Source: an uncultured Clostridia bacterium
GTDB taxonomy: Bacteria > Bacillota > Clostridia > Oscillospirales > Oscillospiraceae
Assembly (NCBI GenBank): GCA_947177115.1
Contig: CAMWTG010000047.1
Coordinates: 1 to 13,091 of the forward strand
Direction of reading: 5' to 3'
DNA: 13,091 nucleotides
The first letter of the stretch is position 1. Each line of letters opens with the position of its first letter. Positions 6,317-12,384 of the stretch are shown here, piece by piece. A program made the translations under genes and the position numbers. The notes under the pieces were generated by a model. The model searched no databases. It was given only the letters and a program-made list of their open reading frames with translations, and was not told the origin of the DNA.

Positions 6317-6339
6317 GTCGGGAGGTCCCTCCTTTTTGC

Positions 6340-6363
6340 TTTATCAATACAATTAATTATAAA
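6340..6363. promoter_or_regulatory. Candidate LacI-type operator at the regulator's own promoter
   Basis: A 24-nt dyad with TTTAT (6340-6344) and ATAAA (6359-6363) ends and an AT-rich core. It contains ATTAATTATA (6352-6361), which recurs exactly at 6494-6503 next to the divergent operon's start. It lacks the central CG step common in LacI-family operators, so the call is tentative. Confidence 0.35.
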
Positions 6364-6384
6364 CGTCAAAGCCGCCTCTGTCAA
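6356..6384 (-). promoter_or_regulatory. Consensus sigma-A promoter for the LacI-family gene
   Basis: On the minus strand TTGACA (6379-6384), exactly 17 nt, then TATAAT (6356-6361): a perfect match to consensus. The predicted start is near 6349. Its -10 overlaps the ATTAATTATA box at 6352-6361, so a protein bound there would block it. Confidence 0.85.
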
Positions 6385-6452
6385 CCATCATCCGCACTCC
6401 GGAGCAAGTTTTCTCAAAATGTAAAGGAAAGCGCAAAAATCTCATTATATGG

Positions 6453-6481
6453 TTGACATTTGGGAAGTGTTCTGATATGAT
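6453..6481 (+). promoter_or_regulatory. Strong sigma-A promoter for the kinase-aldolase-permease operon
   Basis: TTGACA (6453-6458), a 17-nt spacer (6459-6475) and TATGAT (6476-6481), with a predicted start near 6488. It is back to back with the lacI-type promoter, their -35 boxes 68 nt apart. A dyad at 6486-6506 covers the predicted start, which fits repression by a LacI-type protein. Confidence 0.85.
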
Positions 6482-6485
6482 AACC

Positions 6486-6524
6486 CTATAAATATTAATT
6501 ATATAGCTTTCTATTATTAATAAT
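6486..6524. promoter_or_regulatory. Candidate LacI-type operators downstream of the operon promoter
   Basis: Two AT-rich dyads lie in tandem: a 21-nt one with CTATA (6486-6490) and TATAG (6502-6506) arms that includes ATTAATTATA (6494-6503), and a perfect 12-bp palindrome ATTATTAATAAT (6513-6524). They cover the predicted transcription start and the leader just before the GAGGTG ribosome binding site (6533-6538). Which, if either, the LacI-type protein binds is unknown. Confidence 0.4.
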
Positions 6525-6543
6525 TTTGAATTGAGGTGCTGTC

Positions 6544-7566
6544 GTGCGTTTGATGGATGCTTTCCCCGGAGCAAAACGATCCGGGCAGATACTGGTCCTG
6601 GGCGAGCTGCTGCTGGACTTCATTCCCACCAGGAGCAATATGCGCCTGGCCGAACCCGGGACCGTGATCAAGTCTGTCAGCGGTTCCGCCGGGATTTTCG
6701 CCTGCACTGCCGCCGCCCTGGGCAGACACTGCGGCTTGGTGGGCCGGGTGGCCCGGGACCCCTTCAGCCGTCTGGCGGTGCAGACGGTGGCGCAGGCAGG
6801 GGTGGACACCTCCCTGGTGGTGGAGTCGGACCAGGGCCAGATCGGGCTGGCCTTCATCGAATATCTCCCGGAGGGGCGCAACTATCAATACTACCGGGAG
6901 CGCTCCGCCGGCAGCCGGCTCTCCGCCGCCGACCTGGACGAAGAGGCTATTGCCGGAGCCCAGATCCTCCATCTGCCGGGGATGCTGCTGGAGCTGAACG
7001 AGACCATCCGCGAGGCCTGCTTTACCGCCGTGGACATCGCCAAGCGCCACGGGGTCCTGGTCTCCTTCGATCCCAACATCCGCAAGGAGCTCGCCGGGGA
7101 CAGGGGGGCCATGGAGCGGCTGCGGCAGATGACCGCCAAGGCCGACATCCTGAAGCCCACCCTGGACGAGGCCAGGCTGCTCACCGGAGAGCGGGAGCTG
7201 GAGCCTGTGCTGGCCCGGCTCCACGGGATGGGGCCGCGGCTGGTGGCCGTTTCCCGGGACAAGGACGGCGCCGTGCTGTCCGCAGGCGGCGAGCTCGCCG
7301 CCGTTCCCGGTGTGGACGTGGAGGTCGTAGACCCTACCGGCGCGGGAGACTCCTTCGCGGCAGCCCTGTGCCGCTGCGTCCAGGAGAATACCACGCTGGA
7401 ACAGGCCGCCCGGTTCTGCAACTGCGTGGGCGCCCTGGTCTGTACCAAGCGGGGAACGGTGGGCATGGCCATCCCCTCCCTGACGGAGGTGGAGGCGCTG
7501 ATGGACTCCGGCCTCCGCCCCGCCGGTACACCGGCGGGACAATACGCCTTCCAAAGCAGGCTCTAA
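6544..7566 (+). CDS. PfkB-family sugar kinase, 2-keto-3-deoxygluconate kinase-like
   Basis: A 340-residue ribokinase-family kinase, predicted to phosphorylate a sugar or sugar acid with ATP in the cytoplasm. VLGELLLDFIP (18-28) and SGSAGIFACTAAALGRHCGL (46-65) are the N-terminal substrate-binding strand and PfkB signature 1 region. YYRERSAGSRLS (116-127) is typical of KDG and fructokinase-like members. FDPNIR (175-180) and DPTGAGDSFAAA (263-274) follow, the latter being signature 2 with Asp269 as expected catalytic base and the GAGD anion hole. The GTG at 6544 is chosen because GAGGTG lies 5 nt upstream; an in-frame ATG at 6553 would leave a 14-nt spacing. The next gene encodes a 2-keto-3-deoxy-acid aldolase, which favours KDG-like substrate over fructose, but fructokinase remains possible. 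Confidence 0.88.
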   Translation: MRLMDAFPGAKRSGQILVLGELLLDFIPTRSNMRLAEPGTVIKSVSGSAGIFACTAAALGRHCGLVGRVARDPFSRLAVQTVAQAGVDTSLVVESDQGQIGLAFIEYLPEGRNYQYYRERSAGSRLSAADLDEEAIAGAQILHLPGMLLELNETIREACFTAVDIAKRHGVLVSFDPNIRKELAGDRGAMERLRQMTAKADILKPTLDEARLLTGERELEPVLARLHGMGPRLVAVSRDKDGAVLSAGGELAAVPGVDVEVVDPTGAGDSFAAALCRCVQENTTLEQAARFCNCVGALVCTKRGTVGMAIPSLTEVEALMDSGLRPAGTPAGQYAFQSRL

Positions 7567-7603
7567 AGCGCGGACATGAAAGAAAGCAGAGGAGATACAT
7601 AAA

Positions 7604-8362
7604 ATGGAAATGACGTTTAAATCCAGAATGCAGGCAGGCGGGCAGCTGCTGGGAACGATGGTGACCACCTTTACCGGCGTGGACGTTCCCAAGCTCCTGG
7701 CCAGATGCGGCTTTGACTTCATCGTCATCGACTGCGAGCACGGTTCCTTCACCACCCGGGAGACGGCGGACATGGTATCCTCCGCCCGGGCCATTGGGCT
7801 GCCGGCGCTGGTGCGCATCCCGGAACTGCGCCGGGAACATGTACTGAAGGTGATGGAGATGGGTTCCACCGGCCTCCTGCTGCCAAACACCGAATCGGCG
7901 GAGCAGGCCAGGACCCTGGTGGATTGGGTCAAGTACGCCCCCGCGGGCCACCGGGGCGTCTCCCTCTCCCGGCCCCACACGGATTTCGCCAAGGTGGACG
8001 GCCGCGCCTATATGGACCAGGCGAACCGGGACAGCGTGGTAATGGTGCAGATCGAGTCCCGGCTGGGCGTGGAGCATATCGATGAGATCCTGGCGGCGGA
8101 GGGGGTGGACATGGCCCTCATCGGCCCCAATGACATGAGCCAGGATTACGGCCTGCTGGGCCGCTTTGATCATCCGGAGCTGGAGGCGGCCTTTGCCAAA
8201 GTGGTATCCGCCGCCCGGGCCCACGGCAAGCAGGCCGGCGCGCACTTCGGTTCCGCCGCCCCCCTGAAGCCCTGGCTGGAACGGGGCATGACGGTGAACA
8301 TGTGGAACAGCGATGCCGGACTGCTGCTGGCCGGAGCCGCCGGGATGGCGGAGCTGCGATAA
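7604..8362 (+). CDS. HpcH/HpaI-family aldolase (2-keto-3-deoxy acid, class II)
   Basis: A 252-residue enzyme of the family containing HpaI (4-hydroxy-2-oxoheptanedioate aldolase), GarL (2-keto-3-deoxyglucarate aldolase) and RhmA (2-keto-3-deoxyrhamnonate aldolase). These cleave 2-keto-3-deoxy-4-hydroxy acids to pyruvate plus an aldehyde using a divalent metal. Motifs: DCEHG (43-47) with His46, aligning with the catalytic histidine; Arg71; LLPNTESAEQA (92-102); HRGVSLSRP (116-124); QIES (149-152) with metal ligand Glu151; IGPNDMSQDYG (173-183) with metal ligand Asp177. Length is typical. GGAG lies 9 nt before the ATG at 7604. It follows the kinase by 37 nt in one operon. Exact substrate cannot be told from the sequence. 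Confidence 0.92.
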   Translation: MEMTFKSRMQAGGQLLGTMVTTFTGVDVPKLLARCGFDFIVIDCEHGSFTTRETADMVSSARAIGLPALVRIPELRREHVLKVMEMGSTGLLLPNTESAEQARTLVDWVKYAPAGHRGVSLSRPHTDFAKVDGRAYMDQANRDSVVMVQIESRLGVEHIDEILAAEGVDMALIGPNDMSQDYGLLGRFDHPELEAAFAKVVSAARAHGKQAGAHFGSAAPLKPWLERGMTVNMWNSDAGLLLAGAAGMAELR

Positions 8363-8375
8363 GCGCAATGTCCGC

Positions 8376-8406
8376 TGCCGCTTTTTCTCCGGAGGAAACG
8401 GCGGCA
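8376..8406 (+). other. Small hairpin between aldolase and permease genes
   Basis: TGCCGC (8376-8381) pairs with GCGGCA (8401-8406) around an inner imperfect stem centred on TCCGGA. It lies in the 69-nt gap and is not followed by a T run, so full termination is unlikely. It could modulate permease expression or mRNA stability. Confidence 0.3.
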
Positions 8407-8431
8407 TTTCTGAGATAAGGGAGCAATTACT

Positions 8432-9367
8432 ATGGAATCCTTGCTGCGCACACTGGAGATCCTCTTACCCATCGCCGCCGCCCTGTCGCTGGGCGTCTAT
8501 GCCCGCCGCACCAACATGATGCCCGCCGGAGCCGCCGAGGGGATGCAGCGCTACGCCATCCGCTTCGGCCTGCCCTGCGTCATGTTCAGCGCCTGCCTCA
8601 CCGGAGACTTCGGCCCGGAGACGGCGACCTCCGTCCTGCTGGTCACGCCGGTGCTGGCGGCGGTGGCGGCGCTGTGTTTCCGGGCCAGGCGGCGGGGCGG
8701 CCTGATGGCCAGCCACAATATGCCGGCCCTGCTGGCCACCCACGAAAGCGGGATGCTGGGCATCCCCCTGTTCCTCCTTCTCTTCGGGCCCGGCCAGGTC
8801 TACCGCATGGCCGCTCTGAACATGGCCCAGGGCTTTGTGAGCATCCCCCTGATCGCCATCCTGTCCGCCGGGGAGGGCGAATCCCTCTCCCCCGGCAAAC
8901 TGCTCTGGAAGGTGGTCTCCTCCCCCCTGCTGCTGGCTATGGCCATTGGCATCGCCCTGAATCTCAGCGGCGGCGGAGCCTGGCTGGAAACGGCGGGCAT
9001 TGCCCCGGTGCTGACGGCCACAGCGGACTTTATCGCCGGACCGGTCAGCGCCATTATCCTGTTCTCCATCGGGTTCAACTTCTCCCTGTCCCGGCAGGGG
9101 CTGCGCGGCATTCTCCGGGTCTGCGGCCTCCATCTGGCCGTCTGCGCGATCCTGTTTGTCATCGCGGAGGGCGGGCTGTTTTTGATCCCGGGCGCGGCGG
9201 CGGAAACCCGTTGGGCGGTACTGCTGTTCTGCCTGCTGCCCTGCGGCTACATCGCCCCCGGCCTGGGGCGCAGCCAGGAGGAATATACCCTGGCCTCCGG
9301 GGCCTGCTCCCTGACTACGGTGGTGACCATGGCCGGGTTCCTGATCATGACGGTGATCCTGGCATGA
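8432..9367 (+). CDS. AEC-family (auxin efflux carrier-like) permease
   Basis: A 311-residue membrane protein with about ten hydrophobic segments, e.g. ILLPIAAALSLGVYA (9-23), TSVLLVTPVLAAVAALC, LLLAMAIGIALNLSG, PVSAIILFSIGFNFSLS and a final TVVTMAGFLIMTVILA. The two-fold repeat layout, a polar central loop, and proline/glycine-containing mid-membrane segments (FGLPCVMFSACLTG near 45-58; LLPCGYIAPGLG near 269-280) fit the AEC/BASS-like transporter fold. Bacterial AEC proteins move malate, malonate and other organic acids. Next to a keto-deoxy-acid kinase and aldolase it most likely handles an acidic sugar or a pathway product such as pyruvate. Direction and substrate are inferred. GGGAG lies 8 nt before the ATG. 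It is the last gene of the operon. Confidence 0.88.
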   Translation: MESLLRTLEILLPIAAALSLGVYARRTNMMPAGAAEGMQRYAIRFGLPCVMFSACLTGDFGPETATSVLLVTPVLAAVAALCFRARRRGGLMASHNMPALLATHESGMLGIPLFLLLFGPGQVYRMAALNMAQGFVSIPLIAILSAGEGESLSPGKLLWKVVSSPLLLAMAIGIALNLSGGGAWLETAGIAPVLTATADFIAGPVSAIILFSIGFNFSLSRQGLRGILRVCGLHLAVCAILFVIAEGGLFLIPGAAAETRWAVLLFCLLPCGYIAPGLGRSQEEYTLASGACSLTTVVTMAGFLIMTVILA

Positions 9368-9577
9368 GTGATGCTTTTTCTTGAAAAAGTATCAAAAAGA
9401 GCTTTGTCCTCGGGACTATAGCCGACACACTTGAGAATCGGTAAAAAGGAGGCGGGGGAAAATGCGGTGTGGCAAGGCGGAGGACGCAGGCGGGCTGACG
9501 CCCGTCAAGGACGACAACGCAGTCCACACCACATTTTTACCGCCGAACTTTACCGATTTTCGAGTGTGTTGACTATA
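9368..9577 (+). repeat. Composite repeat, copy B, with large imperfect palindrome
   Basis: The element begins within a few nucleotides of the AEC stop with CTTTTTC-TT-GAAAAAG, then TATCAAAAAG, GCTTTGTCCTCGGGACTATA and GCCGACACAC, matching copy A at 5138-5248. From 9417 it becomes a 161-nt imperfect palindrome: outer arms 9417-9445 and 9549-9577 agree at 25 of 29 positions, inner arms 9459-9472 and 9524-9537 at 13 of 14, and the centre holds a small CGGGC/GCCCG hairpin. There is no transposase. It could be a MITE-like element or a structured transcript end. Confidence 0.75.
9462..9572 (+). CDS. Possible small ORF inside the repeat (36 residues)
   Basis: An ATG at 9462 preceded by GGAGG (9448-9452, 9-nt spacing) opens a 36-codon frame starting MRCGKAEDAG and ending FRVC, with a TGA at 9570-9572. 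It spans the inner palindrome and the outer right arm. The ribosome binding site makes translation conceivable, but the frame lies in a palindromic repeat and the opposite strand is also open, so it is probably fortuitous. No known family recognised. Confidence 0.15.
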   Translation: MRCGKAEDAGGLTPVKDDNAVHTTFLPPNFTDFRVC

Positions 9578-9663
9578 TTGCATTTTTAATCGGGGAACAG
9601 TGTGAAATGACAGCAACCGGCGCAGCGTCAAGGAACGCCGGGCGTCCGGCTCTTCAAAAACGA

Positions 9664-9703
9664 CACGGGGAACCACCTGCTAGGCGGCTCCCCGTGCTTT
9701 TTT
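9664..9703. terminator. Bidirectional intrinsic terminator between the AEC gene and the glycan operon
   Basis: CACGGGGA (9664-9671) pairs with TCCCCGTG (9689-9696), extended by CC/GG, with a C then six T (9698-9703) on the plus strand and TCGTTTTTG on the minus strand. It is adjacent to the stop of the minus-strand operon at 9707 and would also end read-through from the permease operon. A short GCCGG/CCGGC hairpin at 9637-9650 precedes it. Confidence 0.88.
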
Positions 9704-9706
9704 CTA

Positions 9707-11320
9707 TTATGCCAGCAGTCCGTACACCCGCCGGCGGAGAGACAGGAGCCGCTGCGGGTCCCTGGGCCAGCATTGGAACGTGACCTTCCCCAGCTCCTCC
9801 CGGATCAGCGCCTCCACAGCCGCCCGGCCTGCCCGGCTCTCCAGAAGCTCCAGGGCCCGCAGGTCCTGCAGCCCCTCATAGAACACCGCCATCCGCAGAG
9901 AAGGCGTACAGCCCCCCTCCGTTGGATAGACCGAAAACGCATCTCCGGCAGGAAACGCCCCGTCCGCGTCCGTCACGGCGTAGGGGTCCACGCTCCCCCG
10001 GGAGAGCTGGCTGTTATAGAAGTTGTATCCCCAGTGCAGGAATCCCTCCAGCCGGTAGAGATACGCCTGCACCCCCAGGATCCTCACAGACAGGGAGGGC
10101 ATGCTCATAAACCGGTTGCTGACCCCTTTGTACTGGACCCAGCAGTAGTAGCCCCACAGAGGCCGGACCCCATGTTTCAAAAAGGCGTCCATCGCATCCA
10201 GGGCCACCACCGGGATCTGAATGCCGCTGCGGCGGTAGATCTCATAGCCGCTCATGGCGTCCATAATGGGGTAGCCCGGCATGGCCTCCGCCACCAGGGC
10301 GGCGGTCCGGCAGTAGAGCTCCATCCCGCTCTCCGATGGCTCATCGGAAATATGCAGGACGCACCGCTGCGCCACGCCCGCCTTCCGCAGAAAGCCGTCC
10401 AGCGCGGGGAGGAAGGCGCGGAGAAACGCGGTATATGCGGGATCATCGCTGGGCACATGCCAGCCGAAGATCTGCTTTTGTACGCCGTCCTCCTCCGCCC
10501 ACACGGCAGGGGTGGCCTTGGCCCCCCACTGGGTGAAGAGGTGGGACAGCTCGAACCGGCTGATCCCGTTCCGGCGGCAAAGGCCGATCCACTTCTCCAG
10601 CCGGTCAAAGCCGAAGCGCCAGCCGCCTTCTCCGTCCGCCCATACGTCCACCAGCTGGCAGGGCATCCGCGTCCCTCCCACTTCCGTGTCCAGCGGCGGC
10701 GTAAAAACCGGCGTCAGGAGCATATTGATCCCATAGTCCGCCGCCGTCTTCACATAGCTCTCCAGAAGCTCCCAGAACCGGGGGCTGAACATCTCCGCCC
10801 CGTGCCGCTGCGCCACGCAGTCCCAGTGGAGCCACTGGGTAAAGACCAGCTTCTGCTCCGGAAGCTCCGCCGGCAGGACCCGCAGCCGCAGACGGGCGGT
10901 CCGGGTGACCTCCCCCACCTTCAGGGTCACCCGCACCTCATGCTCCCCCGGCGCGCCGCCGCGAAGCGTGATCCACAGGCTCCCCCACTGGCCGGGGCGG
11001 ACCTTCACCGCCGCTCCCGGCGCCTCCAGAACGTCCGGATACCACCCGGGCTCCCGGCGCAGGACGTCCGCCTGCTCCGGCAGAGCGGCCAGACGGCAGG
11101 GGACGCTCTCCACCTGCCGGACCTCCCCCGCCATGCCCTCCAGGACGCACTCGCCGAAAACCCGCATGGGATCCTTCCCGTCCTCATACCGGAAGGCCGC
11201 CTGAAAGGCGTACCGCTCATTGGCCAGCATCACGTCCTCTTCTACAGGATGGGGCGTTTCACATCCGTCCCAGAATACTTTGTCCAGGCTGCTGATCAGC
11301 TTCAGCTCCAATTCCGCCAT
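9707..11320 (-). CDS. DUF4091 / GH123-like glycoside hydrolase candidate
   Basis: A 537-residue protein without a signal peptide. Residues 1-150 look like an N-terminal beta-sandwich (ending EVTRTARLRLRVLP). A TIM-barrel-like region runs from about 155 to 425 (VFTQWLHWDCVA at 159-170, YGINMLLTPVFTPPLDTE at 196-213), and the C-terminus carries the DUF4091 signature: GFLHWGYNFY (426-435), DPYAV, GDAFSVYP (459-466) and SLRMAVFYEGLQDLRALELLE (474-494). HISDEPSE (323-330) contains an adjacent Asp326-Glu327 pair, as used for substrate-assisted catalysis by GH123 N-acetyl-beta-galactosaminidases. Activity on GalNAc is an extrapolation. The ATG is 3 nt after the upstream stop, with GGAGGG inside that gene's end, so translation is coupled. 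Confidence 0.8.
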   Translation of the reverse strand: MAELELKLISSLDKVFWDGCETPHPVEEDVMLANERYAFQAAFRYEDGKDPMRVFGECVLEGMAGEVRQVESVPCRLAALPEQADVLRREPGWYPDVLEAPGAAVKVRPGQWGSLWITLRGGAPGEHEVRVTLKVGEVTRTARLRLRVLPAELPEQKLVFTQWLHWDCVAQRHGAEMFSPRFWELLESYVKTAADYGINMLLTPVFTPPLDTEVGGTRMPCQLVDVWADGEGGWRFGFDRLEKWIGLCRRNGISRFELSHLFTQWGAKATPAVWAEEDGVQKQIFGWHVPSDDPAYTAFLRAFLPALDGFLRKAGVAQRCVLHISDEPSESGMELYCRTAALVAEAMPGYPIMDAMSGYEIYRRSGIQIPVVALDAMDAFLKHGVRPLWGYYCWVQYKGVSNRFMSMPSLSVRILGVQAYLYRLEGFLHWGYNFYNSQLSRGSVDPYAVTDADGAFPAGDAFSVYPTEGGCTPSLRMAVFYEGLQDLRALELLESRAGRAAVEALIREELGKVTFQCWPRDPQRLLSLRRRVYGLLA

Positions 11321-11323
11321 GGC

Positions 11324-12373
11324 TCAGCCCTCCAGTTCCAGCACCAGATGCTCGATGGCCGTGTGCCGGTGCATATAGATCACATGAAGCCGTCCGTCCA
11401 GATCCCGGCACATGGCGGGCTGGCACTTGTTTCCCGGCGGCGGGGCCAGCTCGATCACATTCTCCCAGGTCAGGCCATCGTCATGGGAGCAGGCCAGCGT
11501 CAGCGGGCTGCGCTCGTGCCAGTCTGTTTCGCAGGTGTCGTTGTAGGCCATCAAGATGGTCCTTTCATCCCAGCTGATCACATCGATCTTGGATTCGTTG
11601 TTCAATATGCCGCAGGGTACGGGCTGGCTCCAGGTCCGCCCGCCGTCCAGGCTCTCGGCGCGGTAGGAGGGCAGGGCCTTGCCGCCCTCTTCGCCCCATC
11701 CGGTGCTGCCGGGGCAGGTGCGGGTAAACAGCAGCAGCTTTCCATCAGGCCGCAGGCACACCGCCGGCTCCCGGATCAGATTGCCATCGGCGGCGCTGAG
11801 AAGCGCCCCCGCCTCCCAGGTATCCCCGCCGTCACGGGAGAGATAGATGCGCACCGCGCCGAAGTATTTGTCCGCCAGCTCGCTGCTGGTGGAGGCAAAG
11901 ACGATGGTCCCGTCCGGCAGCAGGACGCTGTCGTTGGAGGCGTGGCCGGACTGGATGCCGGCGGGCGCGGCAGGCTCCCAGGTGCGCCCGCAGTCCCTTG
12001 TCTTCCGCATCCACAGCTCGTCCCGGCCATTGCACCAGGTCAGGAAATTGGTCTCCGTATCCAGGAACTTGGCGAACAGGAGGATGATCTCCCCCCGGTT
12101 GTTTTTGATGAAAATGGGGTCGTGGCAGCAGTAGCGGATGTCGCAGCCCACCGCATCCGGGTTGGACCACTTGCGGCTCCCCCGGGGCAGCACGGACACC
12201 CAGTCCTTGGCGTCCCGCCCCATGGGGTCCCCGTTCCACTGTAAAAATCCGCCGTTCCACACCGCCAGCAGGTCGCCGTTGTCCGCCAGGGTCAGGCTGG
12301 GCATATGGTAGCACTGGCGCTCATCAAACCACTCCACCACCCAGTTGCGCTCAAGTATGGTCGCTTTCATCAT
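11324..12373 (-). CDS. Sialidase-like beta-propeller protein (BNR/Asp-box family)
   Basis: A 349-residue cytoplasmic protein (no signal peptide) with four Asp boxes, S/T-x-D-x-G-x-T-W: TRDCGRTW (125-132), SRDGGDTW (179-186), SLDGGRTW (241-248) and SHDDGLTW (296-303). These mark the six-bladed propeller of the sialidase superfamily. The C-terminal GRLHVIYMHRHTAIEHLVLE (327-346) fits the last blade. The N-terminal motif normally RIP, whose arginine binds the sialic acid carboxylate, reads YHMP (22-25) here, so it may not be a true sialidase; another exo-glycosidase is possible. Two ATGs lie in tandem (12373 and 12370); GGAGG at 12378-12382 is 4 and 7 nt from them, so the second may be used. It follows the upstream gene by 11 nt. 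Confidence 0.85.
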   Translation of the reverse strand: MMKATILERNWVVEWFDERQCYHMPSLTLADNGDLLAVWNGGFLQWNGDPMGRDAKDWVSVLPRGSRKWSNPDAVGCDIRYCCHDPIFIKNNRGEIILLFAKFLDTETNFLTWCNGRDELWMRKTRDCGRTWEPAAPAGIQSGHASNDSVLLPDGTIVFASTSSELADKYFGAVRIYLSRDGGDTWEAGALLSAADGNLIREPAVCLRPDGKLLLFTRTCPGSTGWGEEGGKALPSYRAESLDGGRTWSQPVPCGILNNESKIDVISWDERTILMAYNDTCETDWHERSPLTLACSHDDGLTWENVIELAPPPGNKCQPAMCRDLDGRLHVIYMHRHTAIEHLVLELEG

Positions 12374-12384
12374 CGGTCCTCCCG

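Noticed and set aside
6517..7992. A 491-codon open frame on the minus strand
   Set aside because: It is antisense to the kinase and aldolase, both of which have clear catalytic motifs; composition is shadow-like.
9368..9706. A CRISPR array or transposase remnant in the gene-poor stretch
   Set aside because: There are no regularly spaced direct repeats, and no frame resembles a transposase; the structure is a palindromic repeat followed by a terminator.
9773..12244. An 823-codon open frame on the plus strand
   Set aside because: It is antisense to the DUF4091 and sialidase-like genes, is rich in Arg, Pro, His and Gln as expected of a shadow frame in GC-rich DNA, has no ribosome binding site or domain, and would require two well-supported genes to be false.
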